64,000 nt of DNA from Actinernus sp. WN-2022 (lineage: Eukaryota; Cnidaria; Anthozoa; Actiniaria; Actinernidae): contig JAOWCC010000577.1 of NCBI GenBank assembly GCA_030867875.1, positions 85,355,740-85,419,739 of the forward strand, given 5' to 3'. Each line of letters opens with the position of its first letter. The stretch's first letter is position 1. A program made the translations under genes and the position numbers. The notes under the pieces are model-generated. The model had not been told where the DNA came from, searched no databases, and saw only the letters and a list, made by a program, of their open reading frames with translations. This document shows positions 11,661 to 22,470 of the stretch, in pieces.

Positions 11661-12225
11661 AATCAAAATCTTCTAGTGGAGTAGGGCCGGGATATTCTGT
11701 TGACCTGTTTAATTTTTTTCTTAACAGTGAACCTGTTGCAGCGTTGAGATTCATTGCAAGTTTTGGGATAGTTTCATTAACTGTATACCCTTTTTTGTGA
11801 TCAGCATTTTTTTTTATACACAACTATACACAACTTAACGGCAGTCTAAATGGTAATGACAACAAAACATAAAAATGGCTAACTAATCATTAAATTAACC
11901 TAGCTATATTACAACCAAATATGACATACGTTCTTTACTAGTCTACTATACCCAAGATCTCGTGTCAACATGACTATAACAATCATACATGCCGATTAGC
12001 ATTAGCAACCTTTTCAAGAAATGGAACGGGAACGGCCATACCTCTTAATTCCTGTGTTGAAAACATTGCTGCCTTGGAAAGTGTATAAAAACATGAATGC
12101 TCTAGTCAAGATCCCGTTATGTGGTATATATTTTAACATATTATATATATATATATTAATCTTTTCATACATTTATATATCCTGCCTACCGTGGTTAAAT
12201 AAAGTTGTCCAATCCAATACTTTAT
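11661..12225. other. Unassigned AT-rich non-coding stretch
   Basis: Contains a TA-rich run near 12145-12160. No coding or structural feature recognised. Confidence 0.4.
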
Positions 12226-12405
12226 CTTCCTTCTTCTTCACATACATAGTAAGAGTTTATTTCTTCATCGAATGTCTAATTTACATGTGGGGAATACATG
12301 TACCTACGTACTATGTTCTACATGCTTCATTAACTGTCTCGAAGCACCGAGTCAAGTACAGGGAACAGTGCCTTCTCGAACCTCTGAATCACAAGCGTGA
12401 ATGAG
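12226..12405 (+). repeat. Dispersed repeat, copy A
   Basis: About 180 bp, beginning CTTCCTTCTTCTTCACA and including AACTGTCTCGAAGCACCG, is repeated in direct orientation at 17245-17428 with about 90% identity by eye. Non-coding. The copies are 5 kb apart, so this is a duplicated segment or dispersed repeat. Confidence 0.75.
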
Positions 12406-12706
12406 TCTTGATTTTGGATCAAAACACTTGCAGGAAGTATCCAAACTGTCTTCTTTGATCGTTCTAAGATTGTTAACTCGTTTGAGAAGCCATATCAAAC
12501 TCTCCTACTCGTATATCAAACCCGGGATATCAAAACACCTCGAACTTAATCTGCTAATCAAAAACTCTGCTTCGTGTTGCTTTCCGAGCTTTAGTTGTCA
12601 GTACGTGTTTTGATATCGTGATCAAACACTCGTACTCTTTGTTATTTACTAGCTTCAAATTGAGGGGCGTAAGCTCAAAAGCGAATATTGATCTGATATT
12701 TAAGGG

Positions 12707-13546
12707 TAGCCTGCGTCGCATCCGAACTGAACCCCGGTTAAGTCCGTCTGCGAAACAGTGGACAAAAGCTTGTTCTCGACCCCCAGCGAAGTTGCAGGAT
12801 TATTTATAATCGATTTTGATTGGCTTTTACTAATGCTCATTCTTACACGTCTTCTGACTGGCCATTCAACTGTCACCAGCCTCGGAGATTGTTATGACGG
12901 GCAGTTTATGTCACGTCAGAGGCCGCTCGGTCGAAACTTCGTTTGCACGTGAGTCAACTGTTTACTTGAGATTTCTCGCCCTAGACGAGCTCTGTCGTCG
13001 TTTCCCCGTGTTTTACTATCGGAGGTTAGGTTAGGTTTATTTCCGACTTCGGGTCAGGTTTTGAAGTAATGTAACGTAATAGGCAGCTGCCCGTGGTTTA
13101 GTGCCAGATAAAAGGAAACTTGCCGAACACATTAAATAGAATCTGTCACGACAAAATGGGGGATATGTTTGTGTGTTCTTCGAACGAGCATGTAGCTTGG
13201 AAAGATCTAGTAATGTGCCACATCCGAACTCAACTCCGGTCAACTGCTCTTGTTCTAGCAAACGAATCTCGATTTTAAACTGATATTGTACAAATATCAT
13301 TGCTCTTTTCGACGTGTATAAAAGCCGCCGCATTTTGAAATGTAAATCAGCCGTTAGTCGCACTGGTGACAGGCTGGTGATAGTTCAATGGCCAGTCAGA
13401 AGACGTGTAAGAATGAGCATTAGTAAAAGCCAATCAAAATCGATTATAAATAATCCTGCAACTTCGCTGGGGGTCGAGAACAAGCTTTTGTCCACTGTTT
13501 CGCAGACGGACTTAACCGGGGTTCAGTTCGGATGCGACGCAGGCTA
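12707..13546. mobile_element. Mutator-like foldback element, 840 bp
   Basis: Long terminal inverted repeats of about 176 bp (12707-12882 and 13371-13546) are almost exact reverse complements and begin TAGCCTGCGTCGCATCC. They are flanked by 9-bp duplications differing at one base: ATTTAAGGG at 12698-12706 and ATTTAGGGG at 13547-13555. Long ends plus a 9-bp duplication are typical of MULEs. The interior has no recognisable transposase, so the copy is non-autonomous. A small relative with the same terminal bases and a 9-bp duplication lies at 62484-62703. Confidence 0.78.
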
Positions 13547-13555
13547 ATTTAGGGG

Positions 13556-14168
13556 CGGATACAGGATTTTGTGAAAGGAGGGTTGAGCGAGTCCCAGGGG
13601 GAGGAGGAGTTTACGAAAATTTAATTTGTTAAATTCAAGGTACTCTGAAATGCTATTTACAGTGATGTCCAGAAATCATAGGGAGGGGTTGCAATCCCCT
13701 GAACCCACCCCCCTGGAATCGCCTCTGGTATTTGTCTACTACTAAATGACACTAATCAGGTCTTTCCCATCCTCGGATACGTACCTCTAATTTGAGTGTC
13801 ATTCCCTATAGACTTCTCTTAACAACTGAACTTTATTCGAACACTGATTGAACTCCTGGTCAAAATTCCTCCTCTATATCTTAACATCTTTCAGATCTTT
13901 CTTATCCTTGGAGTATGAACTGGATGACATTAATATCAATCGAATCTTCCATGCTAAGGCTATATATAGTTTTGCTTCACTGATGCACAGAACCCAATGT
14001 TTATAAAGTCATTAAAGGAAAACTTTATGTAAAACCAATGGACCTGGGAAAACCTCTGTATTTTGATAGTGAGTCACCAGATAACTTTATGTATTTTTTA
14101 GTTCTGCGGACTAAGTCTGTTTATGGGCAACTGAGTTCAATTAACGGAAAGTTTCTCCAGGCGATAAC
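13556..14168. other. Non-coding, with G-rich repeat remnant
   Basis: Near 13552-13580 the sequence GGGGCGGATACAGGATTTT resembles the end of the small repeat at 50262-50390. The rest is unassigned. Confidence 0.4.
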
Positions 14169-14307
14169 TGTGTGGTTACCTAGCATAATGATATCAGTGT
14201 AATATAGGATATTCTATAAGACACAAGAGTGGCGTTGAATATATAAATGGATTCGAAGACTCTGTGTCTTGTAGTTACTCTAGTTAAGACTCTTGGAAAA
14301 CTCTACA
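14169..14307 (+). repeat. 5' LTR of small gypsy element
   Basis: 139 bp beginning TGTGTGGTTA and ending CTCTACA. It matches 16105-16241 apart from a few substitutions. The sequence just after it, TGGTGTCAGAAGTGG, is a probable primer-binding site. Confidence 0.88.
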
Positions 14308-16104
14308 TGGTGTCAGAAGTGGTTCGTACTATTTAGGATAGCGAAATTACTTCACGAATACCGATTTCCGAAAAGCTAGATTAATTCAAAGAAACCAGAG
14401 GATTGGAAGAAATGGATCGACCGCTTTTGTTGCTACAGCATCACGTCAGATCTTGTATCGAAGTCTGCCACCGTACAAATCAACACTCTTGTTTATGCGA
14501 TGGGTGGAAATGCTCACGAAACACTGGAAAGTTTTCACGTTCCTACGACTGACGAGGACGATATTGCTTCAATCGAATGCCTTTTGGCATTAAGACAGCT
14601 CCAGAACATTTTGAGATGAAAATGCAACGTGTACTTGAGGGGGTCGAGGGAATTGTCGCACTGATTGATGACATACTCATCCATGGAAAAACCCAGGAAG
14701 AGCACGACTCACGACTACATGTGACTCTACAACGTCTTGAAGGTGCAGGAATAACACTCAATGGAGACAAGTGTGGCTCCTCGAAGCCGGAAGTAAAGTT
14801 TGCTTGTTACATCATAAATGGGGACGGAATTATGTCTGATCCTAAGAAAGTTGTAGCCATAAAAGAGATGAAAGGTGCAACATCACTATCCAACAAGGTC
14901 TTCTGGTGAAAGATACCAGAATCATCATTCCTTCTGCCATGAGACTGAAAATCCTCGATGCTATTCATGCTGGTCACCAAGGAATTAGAAAGTGCCGTGA
15001 AAGTGCACAGTGCTCTGTGTGGTGGCCTGGACTAAGCAAACAAATAGAGGACATGGTCACAACATGCAAGGCATGCTGCTAAGAACGTCAAAACCACCAC
15101 GAACCAATGATTGAAACAAAATTACCTGATAGGACATGGCAGAAAGTAGCAACTGATTTGTTTTACCTCAAAGGAAAACCCTTTGTATTAGTCGTCGATT
15201 ACTTCTCAAGGTACTTTGAAATTGCACCTCTGAGGAACGAGACGTCAGAAGATGTTGTTGAACATCTCAAGTCAATCTTTGCCCGCCATGGGATCCCAGC
15301 GATAGTGATCTCAGACAACGGCCCACAATATTCAGCTAAACCTTTTTGTAAGTTCTCTGAAGAATGGGGGTTCACCCATTTGACGAGTAGTCCGCGGTAC
15401 CCGCAAAGTAACGGAGAAGCCGAACGGGCAGTACAAACGGTAAAGAATTTACTAAAGAAGTCTGAGGATCCTTACCTAGAAATGCTGTCTTACAGAACCA
15501 CCCTCCGCATAATGGAGTAAGTCCCGCCCAACTATTAATGGGGAGGAAGCTTAGGACTACCTTGCCTGTTACTCCTGACCAACTAGAACCATCATGGCCA
15601 GACCTCGTGGACCTTCAGGCAAAGGAGGAAGTATACAAGAAGCAACAGAGTCAGAACTTCAACAACTATCACAGAACAAAGAATCTTCCTGAACTCCAGT
15701 CTGGGACTAAAGTATGGTTGACGGATCAAAGGAAAGCAGGGATGGTTGTCAAGAAAGCTGATGAGCCTCGATCATACATTGTCAGGACGGAAAGTACACC
15801 TAGTGGGATCAGAAGAAACAGGAGACACCTTGTGGAAAACCCAAGCGACAAATTTCACCCCATCTAATGTGTATCAACAACCAAGCTTAGATGAGGAGCA
15901 TTCGACTCATGATGAATCTCCAAGCTGTACTACGAGTTCTGCTCCTACTACCACACGGTCGGGCCGAGTAGTGGTCCCACCCAAGAGACTTGATCTTTAG
16001 AACTTTGAACTTTATACAAACTATATGTATCGATGTTTTGTTATTTTGATATTAGGTTTTTAATTCATTTATAGTGATATGTCTTGTCGTCAAGGAAGGG
16101 GAGA

Positions 16105-16241
16105 TGTGTGGTTATCTAGCATAATGACATCAGTGTAAGATGATATTCGGTAAGACACAAGAGTGGCGTTGAATATATAAATGGACTCGAAGACTCTGTG
16201 TCTTGTAGTTACTCTAGTTAAGACTCTTGGAAAACTCTACA
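16105..16241 (+). repeat. 3' LTR of small gypsy element
   Basis: 137 bp, the partner of 14169-14307, beginning TGTGTGGTTAT directly after the polypurine tract at about 16092-16104 and ending CTCTACA. Confidence 0.88.
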
Positions 16242-17244
16242 GTAACACTCTTCTAGTTCGTTTACAAAGGAGTTCTGCAACCATCAATTAATTGATTCAT
16301 AATTAACTTCATCCCACCAAACAAAAAGAAGGCCTAACTCAAAAAAATCAATACATTCTACTTGAATGGTGCTTACCAGTATCGAGATTTCTGTTCTGAG
16401 CTGCTCCCGTCACTTTCCCAATCATGCATCTATTAATGGTCGATACCTTCTTATTGTGATGAAAATAAAGAGCTGAGAATGTGTCATGACCCAATGAACG
16501 GTAATGAATCAACCTATTGTCCCGTTATGCTCTGCAGGAGAAGCAGTGCTCGCGTCAATGGAACGGTGCCTTCTAATTGATTGGTAAAACTATATACTTA
16601 ATGCATCTTTACATGATACAGAGGATCGGTTGACCTTGCTATACTATGTGCGTGAATCTCGAAATTAGCTGGTTCATTGCCTGATTGGAGAGCAATCACT
16701 GGCTTTCGTTTGATACTGATCCAATCCCGATTCCCTACGAGAGTTTTATTAACCTGTGCCTATATGTGTATATTATAAACAGCAACCTGGCTTTTTGTGG
16801 TGAGGAACTACGGACTTATTTCTTCTGCGATATTACTCCGATATTATTCAGAAACAGGTCTGAAGCTCGAGAGAATATGAGCAAGGACAAATATCAATGC
16901 ATATTTCCAAGCCATATAGAAGACAGAGAGGGAGACTGGGCATGACTGGGAGATATTAAGTTTACTAAAGTTAATTTGTTTTACTTTACGTCCGTATTTC
17001 CTACGGGCTCATGCAGTTTTGATACTCTTTGAAAATCTAACTGTTCAAATTAATCCCGAATTACACTCGAATCCATATATATATATGATTACCAATACTA
17101 ATTCGCCTAAGAAACTCGTGTTCAACCATAAGAGGTTTTCCATAATATTGTTTGATATATGAAGATTCCGAAAACTTCATGCAACATATCTTGTGCAGCA
17201 TTAAGACCGGTGTAGAAATTAACGTATATGTACACGTACTTCGT
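16242..17244. other. Unassigned non-coding stretch
   Basis: No convincing exon, RNA or repeat boundary. An open frame at 16685-16945 has no recognisable domain. Confidence 0.4.
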
Positions 17245-17428
17245 CTTCCTTCTTCTTCACATACATACCAATAGTTTATGTCTTCATCGAATGTCTAATT
17301 TACATGTGGGGAATACATGTACCTACGTACTATTTTCTACATGCTTCATTAACTGTCTCGAAGCACCGTGTCAAGTACAGGGAATAGTGCCTTCTCGAAC
17401 TACTGAATCACACGGCGTGAACGAGATT
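17245..17428 (+). repeat. Dispersed repeat, copy B
   Basis: Direct repeat partner of 12226-12405 with scattered substitutions and small indels. Confidence 0.75.
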
Positions 17429-17548
17429 TGATATTAGAGTTTTTCTGTATCCTCTGTGTTTTAATGTGAAAAACAGAGGGTATGTTTTTTATATGCAAAT
17501 AGCGGATTATTTATTTTTATAATATAAATTATGGGATCATCCTAAGAA

Positions 17549-17646
17549 CGTGCGATTTGATTGGATGCTCAGCGTGCTTGATTTTGTTATAAAGGCACGC
17601 TCAAGAAAAAATCAAGCACGCTGAGAATCCAATCAAAACAAAACGT
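17549..17646. repeat. Foldback palindrome
   Basis: Arms at 17549-17585 and 17608-17646 share TCAGCGTGCTTGATTTT in inverted orientation around a 22-bp spacer. Small hairpin MITE type. Confidence 0.65.
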
Positions 17647-17667
17647 ATCGGTGATTATTTTTCGCGA

Positions 17668-17913
17668 GTTTATATAGCTATTGGAGATAATTTCATAGAC
17701 TGGGAAGAAAACAGGTCCGACTTTGAGTTGTTAAGGTGTGTTGAAGAAGAGGAAAATAAAAGTCGCTTCCCAAAACTAAAAGAAAATGATCGGCGAGAGA
17801 ATTTAGCATCGGCTTCGTACACTAAAGGGACCACAAAATGGGATGCTAAAACGTTTGAAGTTGAGAAAAGCAATGTCCACATTCTAATACAGTGTTACTC
17901 ATTGACAGTTTGA
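17668..17913 (+). other. Unidentified short open frame
   Basis: A frame on the plus strand with an acidic then basic composition (DNFIDWEENRSDFELL, later RFPKLKENDRREN and KGTTKWDAKTFEV). The spacing loosely recalls the N-terminus of tyrosine-recombinase-like transposon proteins in cnidarians, but no catalytic motif is visible. It could be a fragment or chance. Confidence 0.2.
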
Positions 17914-18836
17914 TATAAAAAATGATTGAATTTATGAAAAATGTGGTTTTTCTAACAGCCTGGTGTATTATTAAAACGAGAGGAAAGTGCATGACAACAC
18001 AACAACAAGACATGACTCACCAATAACTCGACGATAACTGTAATAAGCCTGCTTTATGCTGAAACCTGAACATTGAATTGTGAAGAATACAATGGGATTT
18101 ATCTGGTTACATGTAGAATTTCGTTTGAGAGGTTCCTGACTGTTCCTGAATGAATAACGGGCGATAAAACGTGCAGAGTACCCAGAACTGGCAGAATTTC
18201 AAAACAGTAGATTGGCCATGCCAACGAAGAGAGCCTCAAAAGCTACGCAACACGGCCATCAGAGCAGCAGTTACAACACTGTTCCTTGGGATAAAGAAAA
18301 TATCCTTCTTCAGACCACAGAATCAGTAATCAGTGTCAACTATGCAGTTGTTGTAGAAAATAGTCGGCAATCCTCAACTCACGTGTCCAACTCTACTGCC
18401 GCTAAGTCGCTAACGCTTTCTTTGTGAATACGTTCCCATCAAGCATTTTCAACGCCTTGTACTATCATAATGTGCAGATAAATCTCTCCTGTGCTGACCA
18501 GAAATTGTAAAAAGAAAGTACTTTGTTTCCTGCAACAGTTTTAACCAGATGACAATATTACAACCCATTTCATTTGCCGGCTCTTGCAATTTCTGTCTTT
18601 CACTTTTATCGATTCACACGTTCTATTCTTAGCAGATTACTTCATCCAATAAGAAACGAGCTTTCAGATCGTCAATGTCAAGCTGTCACAATTGAACCAA
18701 TCAGCGACGAAAAAAGTTGTAAACAAGTCGAGTACATTAAAATGGGGTTTTCGCTGTCGTCAGTTTGCTTTTAGATTTTTACGCGGGTTCTAAAGATAGC
18801 TTTATTTCCTTCGTCTGCATTGAAGTTTATATTATA
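17914..18836. other. Unassigned non-coding stretch
   Basis: Two short frames (18212-18427 and 18574-18774) show no domain and no supporting splice context. No other feature seen. Confidence 0.4.
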
Positions 18837-19331
18837 AAACAAATAAAAGATGGTTCTCCTTGTTATATAACAAAATAATGCACTTTCGAGGTCTTGAAAA
18901 GCTGCTAAATGCACTCGCGTTCCGCTCGTGCATCCGCAGTTTTTCAAGACCTCGAGCGTGCATTATTTTGTTTTATAATATAGATACGATAGTACGCGCG
19001 CTCTGATTGGCTAAGAAGCCATGTTTTATCAGAGTATATAACATGGTTAGCCGTGTTATATAGTTTTCAACTGGCGGTTTCCTTTCATCGCGCGCGTAAA
19101 TCTATATTATAAAACAGATAAAGAAGCCTTAAATCCATGTTTTATACTATCATAAAACACTCTGGTCATTTGAGAACACTCTAGAAATGCTGAAAGCACG
19201 CGCCTTCGGCTTGTGCTTTAACATTTCTCTCATGTTCTCAAATGCCCATCGTGTTTTATGATAGTATAAAACATGGCTAAGGCTTCTTTATTTGTTAAAT
19301 ATAACAAGGAGAACCATCTTTTATTTGTTAA
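18837..19331. mobile_element. Nested palindromic MITE cluster
   Basis: Outer inverted repeats (18837-18867 and 19300-19331, sharing AAAGATGGTTCTCCTTGTTA) enclose two separate hairpins. Hairpin 1 (18865-18978) has arms with TCGAGGTCTTGAAAA and a loop CGCGTTCCGCTCGTG. Hairpin 2 (19120-19289) has arms with CATGTTTTATACTATCATA and a loop CGCCTTCGGCTTGTG. The nesting indicates one palindromic element inserted within or beside another. No coding capacity. Confidence 0.7.
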
Positions 19332-19479
19332 ATCAGTTAACAATAGACGATAGAAATGCTTGATTACACGTTTTACTCTATTGGACAAGGCATGGATGAA
19401 ACCGGCCAAGCAGAACGGCGCTAAATTTCAATTAAGTTTCTCGTCGTGCGGATTTTCGTAACACAGTGGCGCTTTTAAG

Positions 19480-20416
19480 ATGTCCGACTCGGCAGAAGAA
19501 CTATTCCAGCATTTCTTTGCAGGTAAGCACTCTTTTCCTCTCTTAAATATATAACATTCCTTTCATTACTTACTGTGCGAATCCGCGAGTCTTCGCGCTC
19601 ATCCTAAATCACCGCGTTTTATGGTTTTTGCCCTTTCTTTCAGGTAAAACCAAGTGCCGAAAGGTAAAACATGTTCACACTAAGCGAAAGGATATGATAA
19701 CCGAGTCTGAAGTTTTGCTGTACAGACAAGCCGTCGAAAAGAAGGGAAACAACTGGAAATAAATACTTTATTTCTTTGTTCGACATAAAGAGCTTTTAAG
19801 CCAGAATGTTGCCCTAAAGTATGAAAAAGCTTGGCTGGATGTCGAAAACAAAGAATCGGTAAAACCTATCCGGAGCAGACTTGCAAATATTGGAAGAAGA
19901 GCAAAAGACTCACCTGAGATCAGGCAGAGAGAGCAGAGAAATGTGTATGAAGGTACAAATATGACGGCGGAGGAGCTGGTCCTAAAAATGAAGGAAATTA
20001 GCCAGGAGGAAATCAAAGACCCGCTTAACATACATGTACAACCTGATTCTGAACCTGAGGATGCAGAGGTGAGACCCGTACAAAGACCTGAACCCAGTTC
20101 TCCCAACACTGCAGGGGAGTCAGACACAGCAGAGCCAACAGGGTTATTTGACATGGAGAGATCTAGTGATGACAGCCACAACGAGGATAGTCGACCCTCT
20201 CAGGCTTCAGGCAAGAAAAAGAAGTCCAAAATGTCAAAGAAGAAAAAGGGAAAAGCGCCCCTGAAAAGACTAAAGAAGTTAACAAGCCGTGCGAAAAACC
20301 TCATGACTGTCGGCTTGCAAACAGCAAAACTGCACATGAAGTACTTGAAGGAGAGCGCCAAAAAGCAAGGGCTAAATTTAGCAGCGTCTTCTGGTTGTGA
20401 GGATTCATCAGAATAA
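19480..20416 (+). pseudogene. Two-exon lysine-rich gene with one in-frame stop
   Basis: Exon 1 (19480-19522) starts MSDSAEELFQHFFA and ends at a strong donor, CAG|GTAAGC. Exon 2 opens at 19644 after TTTCTTTCAG and stays in phase. A TAA occurs at 19760-19762, after GNNWK. The same frame then continues for 217 codons to the stop at 20414-20416. The downstream part has protein-like composition: an acidic, Ser/Pro-rich linker and a basic cluster (GKKKKSKMSKKKKGK) that could be a nuclear signal, then a basic helical tail. No family was recognised. The single stop in an otherwise open frame means a recent pseudogene, an assembly or haplotype error, or readthrough. It lies about 3 kb upstream of NUP37 on the same strand. 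Confidence 0.6.
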
Positions 20417-20487
20417 CTGGAGTAACACTTTATTGTTGAAAACAGTTGTTAGAACCAGAACACACCAACAACTTGTTACTGTTAGCC

Positions 20488-20663
20488 TAGAGCGGATTTC
20501 GTATGAGTGCCGGGCAAGTTCCGACAACGACTTACGGCACGATTACTGTACAGTATGCCGTGACAATCAAATTACATAGTTACGATACGGCACGGTTAAA
20601 ATCGGGTTACGGTAAGGTACGAACATGCCGTATTGTTGTCCCACTCGTATGAATTCTGCTCTG
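20488..20663. mobile_element. MITE family copy 1 (ends TAGAGCGGATTTC)
   Basis: Inverted ends: TAGAGCGGATTTCGTATGAG on the left, complemented by CTCGTATGAATTCTGCTCT on the right. The interior is rich in TACGGCA-like half-palindromes. The same ends recur at 26718, 29133 and, right end only, 32466. Confidence 0.7.
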
Positions 20664-21527
20664 CTGGTGTACTATCATTTATTTTGCACTATAATTGTTT
20701 TTAATGTTACAGCATATTGTCATAATATATAATACCAGTATGCTAATTATAACGAGACAATTGTCATTTTACCGAATTCTATATCTGTATGTTTGAATGG
20801 ATAAACTGAGATTCCTATTTGTTACTATGCCTTGGCAATTGTCAACGGAATCAATATTGGAAGAAAACATCGCAGGTTGGCGAAGATCAAATTCTGTTGA
20901 TGATAGTGAAGAAATAAGTTTTGTAAATACCTGTTTTTGGAAAAATCGGTGCCGTTACATATTTTGTTGTTTTGTTTAGAAAGGCACCGCCCTGGTAGGG
21001 CCCACTGAACTATTAGGATTTGGTGAATAAATCTCATTATTAATACATGCATTATGGAACTCCTAATTGAAGTGATGATTTTGACACTCGCTGGGGAGGG
21101 GGGGTTGCCCATATGTAGTGCAGGAATTTTTTGGAAGCCGCCTTCCTCTGCACGATTTTTTTACCATTTGCAAATTTACCAAGGAAAGATTTCTCAAAAG
21201 ACAGCACTAAGTAGTTCTCAAGGGTTTTCAGTCTCGGTTATTTCAACAAGGGGGGGGGGGGTCGGGGAAATTTAAAATTTCAGGCCTCGGGTGCGTATTT
21301 TCCTGCACTTTCTGGCACAATTTCATGCATTGTAGATTCGATAATGTGTGTGTACGAATTGAACAGTTTGGGATGTGGCAGTTATATAATTATAAGCATG
21401 TGTTTCCTTAAAATACACTCGGAGGAGGGTAGGGAGTCGGAACATTTGGAGTAGTATGTAAAGTAGCGGTTCTGACGCAGCACCAAGGATTTCCATCGAA
21501 CCCCCAATTTTCTAGCCCCTCACCCTC
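20664..21527. other. Unassigned stretch with homopolymer G run
   Basis: A poly-G run lies at 21249-21259. No gene or clear repeat boundary recognised. Confidence 0.4.
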
Positions 21528-21648
21528 GACGCATTTGTTTGGACTTTGTAGACCCCAATGCCCAAAATAGCAACTTATTATCTATTGAGTACCCTAGATG
21601 TTGCTATTTTGGGCATTGTGGTCTACAAAATCCAAACAAATACGTCAC
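21528..21648. repeat. Foldback palindrome beside the viral remnant
   Basis: Arms of about 47 bp (from 21528, and up to 21648) contain CAATGCCCAAAATAGCAAC in inverted orientation around a 28-bp spacer. The right arm ends just where the ankyrin-like frame begins, so the palindrome may mark a breakpoint. Confidence 0.65.
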
Positions 21649-21706
21649 GAATGGCCATCTCGATGTAGTTAAGTGGCTCAAAAAGCGCTTCAAGATCTAT
21701 CGCTAG
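21641..21706 (+). pseudogene. Ankyrin-repeat protein, C-terminal fragment
   Basis: A 22-codon frame to TAG (21704-21706) reads NGHLDVVKWLKKRFKIYR at its end. GHLDVVKWL is a near-perfect ankyrin-repeat helix of the kind common in ankyrin proteins of large DNA viruses. The 5' part is replaced by the foldback at 21528-21648. Its stop codon lies 16 bp inside the convergent TFIIB-like frame. Too short to name a particular protein. Confidence 0.5.
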
Positions 21707-22262
21707 TTAGCCCGTGTTTTTCATAGATGGGCTCGAAGTAGGAATTGTAAGCAAGTAACTTATCGAGAAAACGCGAGATCGAGGTCTTATGCGTACCACA
21801 GCGTTTTATAACGTCATTAAGAGACATATGTGATCACGAACGTCGTAGCACCTCGTAGCTTACCCCAATGACTTTAGTTCGAAGTATGGAACTGACACCT
21901 ATGTTGTTTTCTATTGCCACATGAATAATCTCATAGACTATTTGTTGGATATCCTTAGATACTCCTCGAGGATCGAGTTTAGCAAAGGTCGTTACGATGT
22001 GGGGAGTTATGCAATCGGCATTTACATCTATATCGATCTTACCATCAGCATGTAACGATCGTAGAAAGTCATTGCCGCGATAGATGCGTTTGTTATTTAG
22101 TTGTACGAAATTAGCAACCTCACCCTTAGAGCGAACGAACCCACATTGTATACACACATGGTAAAGTAGTGCGGCCAGAATAGTTCTCTTAGTGCGGCCG
22201 CGCATGGGACAAACTTTCTATGCTTGGATGAATGCGTCGGCTACGATTCCTAATATGTTCAT
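21690..22262 (-). pseudogene. TFIIB-like transcription factor, probably of a large DNA virus
   Basis: A 191-codon minus-strand frame from ATG at 22260-22262 to TGA at 21690-21692, interrupted only by TAG (22218-22220) and TGA (21834-21836). It shows two cyclin-like repeats. The first contains RGRTKRTILAALLYHVC, equivalent to the RGRNKDALLAACLYIAC core of TFIIB. The second ends MSLNDVIKRCGTHKTSISRFL, equivalent to the terminal recognition helix. No N-terminal zinc ribbon is present. Between the repeats is a YRGNDFLRSL segment whose spacing recalls the TFIIB-like factors of nucleocytoplasmic large DNA viruses. Animal TFIIB is far more conserved than this. Tail-to-tail overlap with an ankyrin fragment suits a compact viral genome. 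Viral origin is inferred; two stops make it inactive. Confidence 0.65.
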
Positions 22263-22470
22263 AGGATTTTTAGAAACCGGAAGTTAAGAAATTAACGCAT
22301 GCGCAAAAGTGCCTGTTTGGTGGACGTGAAATAGTCGCAGAACTATTGTTGCAGTAAAGTCTACAATAATTGGTCGAACAGGATGTGCATTTTCTCCTAT
22401 TTCCTCCGACAATGGCCAGTTTTGGGGCTTGGCTGAATACTCCAGTCTGCAATGAGCTAGCTTGATTGTC

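Larger units (their letters stand above)
14169..16241 (+). mobile_element. Internally deleted Ty3/gypsy element with both LTRs
   Basis: The element is 2.07 kb, against 5 kb or more for a complete gypsy. A gag-like N-terminal segment (about 14396-14570) is fused directly to the second half of RT (14572-14900), which has RMPFGIKTAP and the LIDDIL catalytic box. RT breaks off and the integrase zinc finger follows after another deletion (14900-15080: AIHAGHQGIRKC ... TCKAC, then a stop). The integrase core (15107-15520) has acidic residues in ATDLF, ISDNGPQYS and NGEAERAVQ. A frameshift near 15520 leads to the C-terminal tail (15538-15867). A polypurine tract (AAGGAAGGGGAGA) abuts the 3' LTR. Flanking ATAAC / GTAAC suggest a degraded target duplication. 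Confidence 0.88.

Noticed and set aside
11434..11800. Overlapping open frames with WKSSGVS-type repeats
   Set aside because: They are frames through a 34-bp minisatellite; the unit length shifts the frame each time.
16685..16945. 86-codon plus-strand frame as a gene
   Set aside because: No homology pattern recognised, no splice context and ordinary composition for chance.
21249..21259. Poly-G run as a G-quadruplex or promoter element
   Set aside because: A lone homopolymer with no nearby gene start; likely simple repeat.
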